46,566 bases of DNA, taken from positions 1 through 46,566 of the forward strand of contig JALWJF010000077.1 of the NCBI GenBank assembly GCA_027081755.1, read 5' to 3'. Within the stretch, counting starts at the first letter, position 1, and each line of letters opens with the position of its first letter. Below are positions 38,014 through 46,566 of the stretch, piece by piece. The notes below the pieces were generated by a model, which searched no databases, had not been told where the DNA came from, and was given only the letters and a program-made list of their open reading frames with translations. This DNA is from Desulfurococcales archaeon. Its GTDB lineage: Archaea > Thermoproteota > Thermoprotei_A > Sulfolobales > Ignicoccaceae. Position numbers and translations under genes: made by a program.

Positions 38014-38742
38014 TTGCGTGGTAAAGAAGCAATGGAAGCCGAAGGCACCGAGATACCATTACTAGATATCATAGAGGCAGCAACCGCTGGGCTGCTAGTT
38101 ATAATGACACTGGTCTTTATTCAATACGCCATAATAAACTGGAACACCAGATACCCCTGGTTACCTTATGTAGCTGGACCTTTGGAATCAGCAATGTTCA
38201 CTATCTCACTAATCGTAGTACTCTTGGCCAAAAATTACCGTTTGGTGATAATCGAAATTATACTGTATCTTGTATTGACTGTGATTACCTATGCTGTGAG
38301 GTATGCTGAAAGTACAATAATAGACTACGAGTACACCAGCTTGTTTATGGTTCTTGCTCTATTAGGGACACTAGTGTTAGAAATGAATAGGGGTAGTGAA
38401 CCTCTGAACACAACACAACTGTTCTTAATAGAAGTATTGAGCTTGGGTTGGTTTGTGTTCTCCTTCTTATTAGCGTACAAATTTGGTAGTGCTTATCCCT
38501 TTGCAGTAACTACTGTCGGTTTCCTTTCATCTCTACTCAACACCCTATTGGTACTGGCGACGTTCATGGAGAGCTTCAAGCATGCACTCGTAATGACTGG
38601 CATTGCCCTCACCTTCTTTCTAGTGTACTGTTTTGCTGCCGGCATTATCGGCCCTGACGTCACGGCTTGGATGCTCAGAGCGCCCGTGCTAGGGAGCTAT
38701 ATAGCTTTGTTATGGACAGCACACGAGAGTGGATGGGAATGA
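38014..38742 (+). CDS. Uncharacterised polytopic membrane protein
   Basis: Multiple hydrophobic segments. Confidence 0.65.
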   Translation: MRGKEAMEAEGTEIPLLDIIEAATAGLLVIMTLVFIQYAIINWNTRYPWLPYVAGPLESAMFTISLIVVLLAKNYRLVIIEIILYLVLTVITYAVRYAESTIIDYEYTSLFMVLALLGTLVLEMNRGSEPLNTTQLFLIEVLSLGWFVFSFLLAYKFGSAYPFAVTTVGFLSSLLNTLLVLATFMESFKHALVMTGIALTFFLVYCFAAGIIGPDVTAWMLRAPVLGSYIALLWTAHESGWE

Positions 38743-39530
38743 TAACGGCGAGTTGGGGAATGCTAGCTAATTTAATAAGGAGAGTAGACGTTGTTGTAGA
38801 AACAGTTGACGCTAGAGTACCCACTACCACTAGGAGTAGAAGGCTGGAAAGGCTAGTAGAGATGATGGGGAAGAAGCTAATAATAGCTCTGAACAAGGCC
38901 GATTTGGTCCCTAGAGACGTAGCGGATGAATGGGTCAAAATCATAAGGGGTGAAGGGTACGAGGCAGTCTACTTAGCAGCTAAAGAACACAAAGGTACGA
39001 GAGTGCTCAGAAGGGCGATAAATAGGTCGACTGACGTCAGACCGATACTCGTGGGAGTAGTAGGTTACCCCAAAACGGGTAAGAGTACAATAGTAAATGC
39101 CCTAAGAGGTAGAGCTGGCGCAAGTACCTCTCCTATACCCGGTAGTCCGGGATACACCAGGAGGCCAAATTTGTACAAAGGCTCTGGTCAGATCTATTTG
39201 TTAGATACTCCTGGCGTAATACCGCCCGACGGAAACCCCTTGGAGAAGACCCTAAGAGGAGCCCCGCCAGAGAAGCTGAGGGATCCCGTCAAGGTTGCCG
39301 TTGAGCTAATAAAGATGATAAAAAGGTACAGACCTAGCGCTATACAAGAAGCCTACGGATTTGACAGAGAAGATCCCTATGATTTCCTATCTGAGCTGGC
39401 AACCAAAAGGGGCTGGTTCTATAAGAGTGATCATGAACCCCTCATAGAGCAAGCCGCCAGAACGGTAATATACGATTACCACAAAGGTAAAATACCGTTC
39501 TATATACCGCCCAGCGAGTACAGACGATGA
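38715..39530 (+). CDS. Circularly permuted GTPase (YlqF/NOG2-like)
   Basis: G4 ALNKADLVP precedes G1 GYPKTGKSTIVNALRG and G3 LLDTPGVIPP. Confidence 0.88.
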   Translation, partial: DSTREWMGMITASWGMLANLIRRVDVVVETVDARVPTTTRSRRLERLVEMMGKKLIIALNKADLVPRDVADEWVKIIRGEGYEAVYLAAKEHKGTRVLRRAINRSTDVRPILVGVVGYPKTGKSTIVNALRGRAGASTSPIPGSPGYTRRPNLYKGSGQIYLLDTPGVIPPDGNPLEKTLRGAPPEKLRDPVKVAVELIKMIKRYRPSAIQEAYGFDREDPYDFLSELATKRGWFYKSDHEPLIEQAARTVIYDYHKGKIPFYIPPSEYRR

Positions 39531-40414
39531 GGAGGGCTGGTATTGGAGAGGCTATCAATGATCGCGGACGCCAGGTCCGAGTCCTCGTAACGTTTCCACA
39601 GAACAAACCTCCCAGAAGCGCTCTCTCGCTTTACTCCTTCTTCCACAAAGTGGGTGCTGAGGTCTACCTGAAATCTCTGGATGACGTACCTTGCTATGAG
39701 TTCGAAAAATATGATGCTGTTGTGCTAAGAGGTGTTCCATATAACCTCGATCCGGTGGCCCTCAATGCTATAAGCATATGCATGGAGAAAACCCTGGTTA
39801 TAAATAATCCTAAATCTATGATCTTGGCACGAGATAAGTATGGCTCGATCGAAGTATTGAAAAGAAGTAATCTACCCGTGCCGAGGACTAAGTTGGTCAG
39901 AAGTAGGAAGGAGCTAGTTGATGCTATTGTTGAACTGAAGATAGCCGTTGTGAAACCTTTATCTTCAAGTTTAGGTATTGGCGTCCAGCTTGTAACCGAA
40001 AAAAGTCTGGGTTTTTTCCTATCACACTTCCCATTTAAGTTTAATGCAGTTGTTCAAGAGTACATAGAGAAGGTAAGGGACGTTAGAGTCTTCGTAATAG
40101 GTGATGAGGCTGTGGGTGCAATGTACAGAATTTCTCCTCTATCCTTTGTAACGAACTATTCTCAAGGTGCTGACTTGGATCCAGCCCCTATAGAGCCTTA
40201 TAAAGAGATAGCAGTGAGGGCGACTAAGGCCTTAGGTCTAGAGTATGCCGGCGTAGATTTGATTGAGAGTCCAGACGGACCCAAGGTAATAGAGGTAAAT
40301 CCTTCACCTCAATGGATAGGGCTATCTAAGATATTGAGGAAGGACATAGCACTAATTTTGGCCAAATATGTTGTGACAAGGGCCAATGAGGTCAAGACGG
40401 GATCTGAAAAGTGA
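39527..40414 (+). CDS. ATP-grasp ligase (RimK/LysX-like)
   Basis: NPKSMILARDKYGSIEVLKRSNLPVPRTKLV; VVKPLSSSLGIGVQLV; EYAGVDLIESPDGPKVIEVNPSPQW. Confidence 0.88.
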   Translation: MRRAGIGEAINDRGRQVRVLVTFPQNKPPRSALSLYSFFHKVGAEVYLKSLDDVPCYEFEKYDAVVLRGVPYNLDPVALNAISICMEKTLVINNPKSMILARDKYGSIEVLKRSNLPVPRTKLVRSRKELVDAIVELKIAVVKPLSSSLGIGVQLVTEKSLGFFLSHFPFKFNAVVQEYIEKVRDVRVFVIGDEAVGAMYRISPLSFVTNYSQGADLDPAPIEPYKEIAVRATKALGLEYAGVDLIESPDGPKVIEVNPSPQWIGLSKILRKDIALILAKYVVTRANEVKTGSEK

Positions 40415-40437
40415 TGATCAGGCTAGGAGCCGAGGCC
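40381..40437 (+). ncRNA. Candidate C/D-box sRNA (sR-7), variant terminal k-turn, overlapping the 3' end of the ATP-grasp CDS
   Basis: GGCC-A-[C ATGAGGT]-11 nt CAAGACGGGAT-[D' CTGA]-3 nt-[C' GTGATGA]-12 nt TCAGGCTAGGAG-[D CCGA]-GGCC-TTTTT. Confidence 0.7.
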
Positions 40438-40440
40438 TTT

Positions 40441-41445
40441 TTAAGCCAGAAGCAGGGCCCAAAAGATAGTATAGAGTTCGGGTAGTGCCACTCCCGGAGG
40501 CACTCCTAGGAGGAAATGAATAAGCCATAGTGCTAAAGAACTTAGAGCAACTATCTTGCCCAAGGTTCCTTTTTGAAACATGAACAAAAATAACGTCAGA
40601 AACAACAAGGATGCGGCTATAAAATGGAATATCCCGAAGTCTATGTTTATGGCGGCTACTAAGGCCGTTAAGAGAGCTGTGAGCTTCAGTAAGCCCTTAG
40701 AATTTGAGAGTTCCCAAGATATAGTCGCCAGACCTCCGTTAAATACAACTGCACCCAAACCGTTAGAACAAGAACCCAGAGCACTTAGGGAATAACTCCA
40801 AGGATTCCACCATGGACTGAAAGCTACGGAGAGGGATAGGGATAAGAGAAACGTTATTGCTACATCGGCCCTCAAAACCCTCCCCACCGGCATCACATAG
40901 CCAAGATCTTCGTTAATATTCAGAGCTTCCTTTACCAAGTGATCGTAAAAGGCAGCTACAGCAATCGTGCCTAAGCCTAGAGCAGTGGCTTGAAGGTATA
41001 TGTTCTGCGAAGCATGACCGAATTCCATCCAGACGTACCTTGATGCCTCTTTTGTCATAAAACTTGGTAGTCCACTCAAACCTAGCAGCCAAACATTATG
41101 TCTATTGGAGCCTCAAGGACCCACCTTTGCCTCAGACATGCTATAGAGTCTCTCGCACATCTTCTCTTTTAACAAGCTTTAGTGAATGCGTTTCCGGTAT
41201 GTATCTAAGCCGTAAACCTCTCCTACTACCGGATATATCGCTAAGGGATATGCTGCTCCAGCGCTCGGAGTAGTTTAAAACCTCTAGGATGGGTTATCCC
41301 ATAGGCTGCCCATAGAAGTTGGGGCACCTCTTTCATACTCAATGGCTCTCCTTTGTATACTCTTCTGGACCTCCCTCCAGAACAACGCTTCTTCTAAGCT
41401 CATCTCCCCTATCAGCCTAGGACTGGGAAGCTTTATCATAACCAT
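40441..41445 (-). pseudogene. SagB-type nitroreductase with C-terminal membrane region, multiply frameshifted
   Basis: Fragments in changing frames: MVMIKLPSPRLIGEMSLEEALFWR / QLLWAAYGITHPRGFK / TTPSAGAAYPLAIYPVVGEVYGLDTY / HSLKLVKREDVRETL / LRQRWVLEAPIDIM / AARFEWTTKFYDKRG / RYVWMEFGHASQNIYLQATALGLGTIAVAAF. Confidence 0.75.
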
Positions 41446-42068
41446 GGTGGCCCCATCTCCAAGCTCTTTTCCAGTACAAGCTTAACCTTCTCTCTGCCTT
41501 CGAAGCATACGTTGTTTGAACACATGACCTCGGGTTCGTACTCCATAACCTTTCTTATGCTCTCTTCCCACATCTTGGCGTCACTTCCCCATTTGGGGCT
41601 CAACGGTCCTAGTAGATCTCCAGCTAATAGAGTCCCTTCCCAATAGAGACCTAAGCTCCCGGCAGTGTGACCTGGTAGCAATAGGATCTCTGCTCCACAA
41701 ACTAGTGCTTCTTCCCTAACTATCCAGCTCACATGTGCGGGCTTCATTTCCACACCTATTATATCCGAAGCGGTGTATTCGTGATCGGCGTTCTGTATAG
41801 CAAAAGCGTCGGGATCTCCAGCAGCTATCTTAACTCCTGCTCTTTCGAAAAGCCAATCGCCACCAGCCCTATCTACGTGAGCATGCGTATTTATCAAAAA
41901 CTCTACTTCTTCAGGCCTCCTTTTGTAGGCGAAAAGGTTCTGCATGGCCAGCTCTCCGAAGGCTCCTGAATCCACCATTAAGGGACATTCTGCTTCTACC
42001 AGAAACGCTTGACCTTCATCGTTCAAAGGCGGTCCGGCTAGTAAGTAGACGTCCTTTGAAACCCTCAA
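41436..42068 (-). CDS. Metallo-beta-lactamase-fold hydrolase
   Basis: LINTHAHVDRAGGDWLF; LLPGHTAGSLGLYWEGTLLAGDLLG. Confidence 0.85.
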   Translation of the reverse strand: MRVSKDVYLLAGPPLNDEGQAFLVEAECPLMVDSGAFGELAMQNLFAYKRRPEEVEFLINTHAHVDRAGGDWLFERAGVKIAAGDPDAFAIQNADHEYTASDIIGVEMKPAHVSWIVREEALVCGAEILLLPGHTAGSLGLYWEGTLLAGDLLGPLSPKWGSDAKMWEESIRKVMEYEPEVMCSNNVCFEGREKVKLVLEKSLEMGPPWL

Positions 42069-42113
42069 CCTTTCACCGATATAGCTATATTCTTCAAGAG
42101 AACATAAGATAGT

Positions 42114-42632
42114 TTGGGAAGTCGTATGGAAGAGAGGAGAGGGCTAGTACTGGACACTCTGACTCTAGCTGGAATAGGGCTCTTAGTGCTCGCATTGCTG
42201 GTAGGGGCCTACTTGCTCTTTGCACATCAGCCCATGACTCCCGTTCAGAAAGCCAAAGCCTACAAGGCCTTAGAAGTACAACTGAGACCGATCAAGACTA
42301 AGGTGTGCGTCGGTGAGGAAGCAATATTCGAATTAACCGTTGTTAACCCGCTGTCAAATCCAAAGGCATATTTGCAGTTAACTCTAATGGCCCCTCCCGG
42401 CGTCACCGTTTACGCTGGACAAGGAGTTAAGGGAGGTTCTGGCCTAGTAACTACTACAGCCGTTCTGAATCCGGGAGACGCTACAACGATAAGGATAAGG
42501 ATAATAGCGCTGGAGCCAGGGAGCAAGATAGTGAGTGGTTCAGTGTTCTACTGGTTTGAAGGCGAGAACAAGCAGGATGCTAGAAGAATCGACCTAGACT
42601 TCCCAATAACTGTTCTGAACTGTAAGAAGTAA
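42114..42632 (+). CDS. Membrane-anchored extracellular protein with Ig-like/CARDB-type domain
   Basis: N-terminal TM helix followed by VCVGEEAIFELTVVNPLSNPKAYLQLTLMAPPGVTVY. Confidence 0.6.
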   Translation: MGSRMEERRGLVLDTLTLAGIGLLVLALLVGAYLLFAHQPMTPVQKAKAYKALEVQLRPIKTKVCVGEEAIFELTVVNPLSNPKAYLQLTLMAPPGVTVYAGQGVKGGSGLVTTTAVLNPGDATTIRIRIIALEPGSKIVSGSVFYWFEGENKQDARRIDLDFPITVLNCKK

Positions 42633-42700
42633 GCATTCAGGACCCATGAATCAGACATAAGTTTTTACTTTACTTCTTCTCAACCCTTTTGGGAAGTGTA

Positions 42701-43420
42701 ATGAGCTTCATACCCCCTACACAAATGGGCTACGACAGAGCAATCACTATGTTCTCACCGGAGGGCAAACTTTACCAAGTCGAGTATGCCTTTGAAGCGG
42801 TAAAGAAGGGTTGGAACACCTTAGGTATAAAGTGTAAAGAAGGAGTCCTGATAGCTGTGGAAAAGAAGAAAGTCCAAGAGCTATTAGACATAGAGCACTT
42901 AGACAAAATATTCATGATTGACGAACACATTATAACAAGCTTCGCGGGCTTGGCAGCAGACGGAAGGGTTCTCGTAGACTATGCAAGGACCGCTGCTTTG
43001 AGATATAGGTTCACGTATGATGAACCGGCCCCAGTAGAGTTCGTTGCTAGGGCAGTAAGTGACCTAAAGCAAGCCTACACCCAACATGGTGGCGTTAGGC
43101 CGTTCGGTGTAGCGTTGATAATAGCTGGTGTTGACGACACACCAAAACTCTTCATGACCGAACCTAGCGGCCAGTACATGAGTTACATGGCAGTGGCAAT
43201 AGGACAGAACCATTCAACAATAATTCAAATACTTGAGGAAAAATATCGTTATGACATGACCTTAGATGAAGCAATAAAATTAGCCCTATATGCTCTTATC
43301 AAAGCCACTGAAACTAAAAGGGAACCGCAATTCTATGAAATAGCAATAGTTCCGGCAGATACGAAGGTGGCCAGGAAGGTAAGTGAAGAGGAAATAGCCA
43401 ACTACTTAAAGGAGATCTAG
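42701..43420 (+). CDS. psmA: Proteasome subunit alpha
   Basis: MGYDRAITMFSPEGKLYQVEYAFEAVKKGWNTLGIKCKEGVLIAVEKK. Confidence 0.97.
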   Translation: MSFIPPTQMGYDRAITMFSPEGKLYQVEYAFEAVKKGWNTLGIKCKEGVLIAVEKKKVQELLDIEHLDKIFMIDEHIITSFAGLAADGRVLVDYARTAALRYRFTYDEPAPVEFVARAVSDLKQAYTQHGGVRPFGVALIIAGVDDTPKLFMTEPSGQYMSYMAVAIGQNHSTIIQILEEKYRYDMTLDEAIKLALYALIKATETKREPQFYEIAIVPADTKVARKVSEEEIANYLKEI

Positions 43421-44146
43421 CGCATTATCGAGCCACTTTCTAATCCACTTAACGCTCTCTATTAAGTTTCTCCTATTATTGAAATTCTTGAGGATCTCTT
43501 CGATTTCTTCTTTCTTCGTCTGTTTAACGAATTTTGATATGTTAGGTATGGCTCTAATCACGTTATCAACTATCGTAATGTCAGCCATTCTGGCTGTCCG
43601 GGATAGGGGGTTGAGGTCGATCGCTATGACTTTCTTTCCCAACTTTTTGAGGGCTTCGGTTCTGTCTCCGTCCTCTAGTGCTACTAGGACCACATCAGCG
43701 CTCGCAATTCCTTCTCTACTAACTTTTCTCCTTTCTGATGACAATCCTTCAAGCTCGTAGTCTGGTCTCCACAGCACTCTCTCAGCTCCATGTGCCTTCA
43801 AGAGTTCTGCTATCTTCTTTGCCCTTTCCTCTGACCTATAGAACAAGTTGACCTCAAGAGGTGCATTTAATGCCTTGCTGAGTTCTACTAGCTCCCTTGG
43901 CACTAACGCAGCTGCGTTACCATTAACGCTTATGACAGGTCTTTTTGCTGAGAGCAGTAAAGCGGCAGCGGCTTTCTCAGCCCTTTCAGCTGGAGGAATT
44001 GTTCTCTCACCTAATATATAGTCAAAGGCCTCTCCCCTTCCGTGAGCTATCAGACCTTGGATAACCACAATTCCTTCTTTATATTTTTCAACAAGTCTCT
44101 CCCTATAGAGTAGTGAGATGTACCTAGGGTGATCCGGCGGAATCAT
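43406..44146 (-). CDS. 4-phosphopantoate-beta-alanine ligase (archaeal phosphopantothenate synthetase, COG1701)
   Basis: IPPDHPRYISLLYRERLVEKYKEGIVVIQGLIAHGRGEAFDYILGE; VISVNGNAAALVP; IDLNPLSRTARMADITIVDNVIRAIPNI. Confidence 0.88.
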   Translation of the reverse strand: MIPPDHPRYISLLYRERLVEKYKEGIVVIQGLIAHGRGEAFDYILGERTIPPAERAEKAAAALLLSAKRPVISVNGNAAALVPRELVELSKALNAPLEVNLFYRSEERAKKIAELLKAHGAERVLWRPDYELEGLSSERRKVSREGIASADVVLVALEDGDRTEALKKLGKKVIAIDLNPLSRTARMADITIVDNVIRAIPNISKFVKQTKKEEIEEILKNFNNRRNLIESVKWIRKWLDNALDLL

Positions 44147-44269
44147 CTCCTGCTCCCCGTCCTCAAAGTTTATGAAAGTTTTACGTACACCACTTTCGCC
44201 ATCTAAACTAAAACTACTAGAAGTAAATGGAATAAATGAATGCTAAGTAAAAATACGTGGGGGAGATGA

Positions 44270-44995
44270 GTGAAAACGTTGCTATTTCTTTTGGCATCAC
44301 TCTCCCTCCTACTTTCTATGACTTGCTATTCAAATACTCCTTCTCTCCAAAGACTCTGTGAGAAAGTCGCTCCTCAAGTCGAATCCCTCTGGGGCAAGGT
44401 AAAGGCAAGCGTTACAGTAGTTAAGGGCAGCGTTTATGAGACCAAAGGAACTCCCTATGGCAACACTTTCACAATCATTATGAAGGACAACAACTTATGT
44501 GCTATGGCTCATGAGTTAACGCATGTAATAGAACTCTCAAAGGGTTACTTGGGAGAGGATTGGTTTAACGAAGGTCTGGCTGACCTAAGTTGTTACCTAC
44601 TATACCCGGATTATTATCCCAAGGAGTATATAGTCTGGATAGAAAAAGGCTACGGCGAATACGATAGCTATTTCTTCGGTTTAACAGTTTTATATTATGC
44701 TTACGCAAAGGGCATGAACGTATTGAACTTGAGAAAATTGGATTACATAGAAGCATCAAGAATATTCGCGAAAGCCTTGGAAGAGGGATTAACTCCCTTC
44801 GGAGTCAAGCCTCATCCACCACTTTTTGGGAAAGTGAGGATAAATGGAAAGGGTTGGGCATATACAAAGAATTCTGAAGGGGGCTTAGTTCTCGGGGACG
44901 TCACCATCTTTACCCACGGAGGAGTGGCGAGGTTCCCGTGGCCAGCGCTCTTACCCCTTTTCGTAGTAAGCAGGAGGGGGAGAAGATCAAAGTAA
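44270..44995 (+). CDS. Secreted zinc metallopeptidase-like protein (HExxH gluzincin-type)
   Basis: Signal peptide MKTLLFLLASLSLLLS; AHELTHVIELSKGYLGEDWFNEGLADL; C-terminal hydrophobic stretch plus RRGRRSK. Confidence 0.65.
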   Translation: MKTLLFLLASLSLLLSMTCYSNTPSLQRLCEKVAPQVESLWGKVKASVTVVKGSVYETKGTPYGNTFTIIMKDNNLCAMAHELTHVIELSKGYLGEDWFNEGLADLSCYLLYPDYYPKEYIVWIEKGYGEYDSYFFGLTVLYYAYAKGMNVLNLRKLDYIEASRIFAKALEEGLTPFGVKPHPPLFGKVRINGKGWAYTKNSEGGLVLGDVTIFTHGGVARFPWPALLPLFVVSRRGRRSK

Positions 44996-46410
44996 AGTGT
45001 CGGTATTTGGAGAAAGGAGATGACGGAGACGTTTTTGTGAAGTGTAAGTACTACAAGCTACCTTGGGAAAAGTTAGTAGTAGAAGGCCACGTTATAGGTG
45101 CAGAACTGGGTAAAGTTTTTGGCCATCTAATCTTAGCAGGAAAGGAAGGTGAAAGGGGGAAGGTCGGTAACAAGACCTTTACATTTCAAGAGATCGATTT
45201 AGAAGTACTAGGAAGGAAAGGGAGGAGTGTAATAGTAGTAATAATTGGTAAGGGCAAATACTTCGGCAAGGTATATGGAGAAATAATCGAGGGGTTCAGT
45301 GAAGGGGAAGAAGTTCTGGGAATAGTTCCCCTAAAGAAGCGAGATAAAGCCTTCTTGGAAGTTGATGGACTATATATAGAAAAGGAGTTACCAATTGTCA
45401 CGGAATTAAAAGAGATAGATATAGAGTTGCCGTATGAAGTAATAGAAGTCGAGAACGGAAAAGTGAAGATAGTTAATAAAGTTCCTCTCCAAACGGCATA
45501 CGGTGAGCTCAAGCCGGGTACACATACTATAGACAAAAACACGATGATTATGTATAAAGGTATCGTTGAGACACCGACAACGTTCAAGGTAAAGACGGAG
45601 ATGATTTTTGGAGGCATAAAGAGAGCCCATAAGGCTATGAAAGGACTTTATGTCATGACACATTCGGGCTCATATCTCGTGAACGAAGCTGTAAGGGAGT
45701 TGGGCTATTTGAGTTGCTATTGGGACGACGAGCTTTATGCAATAGGTAAGAACCTTTACTTTAATGGCAAGAAGATAGAGCTCCCATCCAGGCCTTATTC
45801 ATGCGCAAGAGCCGGCGACGTGGCCATAGTCTCCATTCCTTCTGCTCCATTCAGTATGAGGATAGAGCTTCTATACCCTACAGTGACGCTCAGCGTTAGT
45901 ACGAAAGTTCCATGGGATGTTCCGTGGGGTGAAGGAAAAGCGAAACTATATTTCATATCAGATGGAGTAGAGGTCAAGGAAATGGAATATGGAGTCTATG
46001 AGATATGGTCAGATAATGAGTTCTTGTATGCTTTTAACATATTCGGCGAACTCAGGGTCTATGACGGTACTGAAGAAATCTGGAAGAGGGAGGCTAATGG
46101 CATACTGGATATAACTAGGTATAAGGACTACCTATTTGTTATTACCAAATACCCTCCTAGACTTTGGGTTTACAAGGATCATAAGCTCATCCACAAAGAG
46201 CCCTTTGAAGGATACGCGTTATGTTCTTCCAATGCAGTTTATGCGTTTGAGAAAAAGGAAATGAAGCTCTATGTACCACCAGACTTTAAGCCATTGAAGG
46301 CCAAGGCCGTAGAGGCTTGGAGGTGCTATGCTAAGAACAGCATCATAGTTGCAGGGCCTCAAGGACTTTATAATATCATTCCTCTTCTCCGTATAAACAA
46401 GAATCCCTAA
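44938..46410 (+). CDS. Uncharacterised large protein, possible beta-propeller C-terminal half
   Basis: 490-aa ORF; the true start is probably downstream of the listed one because it overlaps the peptidase. Repeated short beta-rich segments. Confidence 0.6.
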   Translation: MASALTPFRSKQEGEKIKVKCRYLEKGDDGDVFVKCKYYKLPWEKLVVEGHVIGAELGKVFGHLILAGKEGERGKVGNKTFTFQEIDLEVLGRKGRSVIVVIIGKGKYFGKVYGEIIEGFSEGEEVLGIVPLKKRDKAFLEVDGLYIEKELPIVTELKEIDIELPYEVIEVENGKVKIVNKVPLQTAYGELKPGTHTIDKNTMIMYKGIVETPTTFKVKTEMIFGGIKRAHKAMKGLYVMTHSGSYLVNEAVRELGYLSCYWDDELYAIGKNLYFNGKKIELPSRPYSCARAGDVAIVSIPSAPFSMRIELLYPTVTLSVSTKVPWDVPWGEGKAKLYFISDGVEVKEMEYGVYEIWSDNEFLYAFNIFGELRVYDGTEEIWKREANGILDITRYKDYLFVITKYPPRLWVYKDHKLIHKEPFEGYALCSSNAVYAFEKKEMKLYVPPDFKPLKAKAVEAWRCYAKNSIIVAGPQGLYNIIPLLRINKNP

Positions 46411-46566
46411 GGGGACAAGAATCACAGTTTAGAGCACAAGTGCCATCTCTAAATTTGGGAAACCCATAGATCCTCCCCATGTCTCATACCGCTCTAACAC
46501 CTCTTCCTTTGTGTATATGTTTAGGCGTTCCAATCCCTAACTCCTCAGGCTTGAAATGTATAAGCT
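46376..46566 (-). CDS. C-terminal fragment of a Cys-rich protein (5' part outside the window), possibly frameshifted
   Basis: Minus-strand RIYGFPKFRDGTCALNCDSCPLRDSCLYGEEE preceded in another frame by NIYTKEEVLERYETWGG; junction at a G run. Confidence 0.35.

Noticed and set aside
41080-41435. Large apparently non-coding gap as a possible long ncRNA
   Set aside because: Explained by the frameshifted SagB-type nitroreductase remnants on the minus strand.

Overview
The window looks like crenarchaeal chromosome. Its gene set is Desulfurococcales-like and probably Ignicoccus-like: fused rpoB, 4-hydroxybutyryl-CoA dehydratase, citramalate synthase, PAN and psmA. That taxonomic reading is inference. 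Most of the window is densely packed housekeeping genes: dphB, rpoH-rpoB, cimA, nadA, guaAb, acs, abfD, an rps19-rpl22-rps3-rpl29-rnp1 block, PAN, moeA, purD, psmA and a pantoate/phosphopantothenate-type ligase. No tRNA, rRNA, CRISPR array or transposon was recognised. The strongest unexplained signal is a set of seven short intergenic or stop-codon-overlapping elements with dual-guide C/D-box sRNA architecture. In all seven the terminal kink-turn core departs from the canonical form in a covarying way: box C position 5 is G and box D position 2 is C (RUGAGGN/CCGA or RUGAGCG/GCGA), which replaces the usual U-U pair with G-C. Several guides match conserved rRNA segments recalled from memory. 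Other notable items are a GC-rich structured element at ~6.70 kb, a heavily frameshifted SagB-type nitroreductase pseudogene, a thermonuclease gene split at a G run, a PAN without a C-terminal HbYX motif, a ParA-like ATPase with Arg in the Walker A motif, and a Met/His-rich secreted protein.
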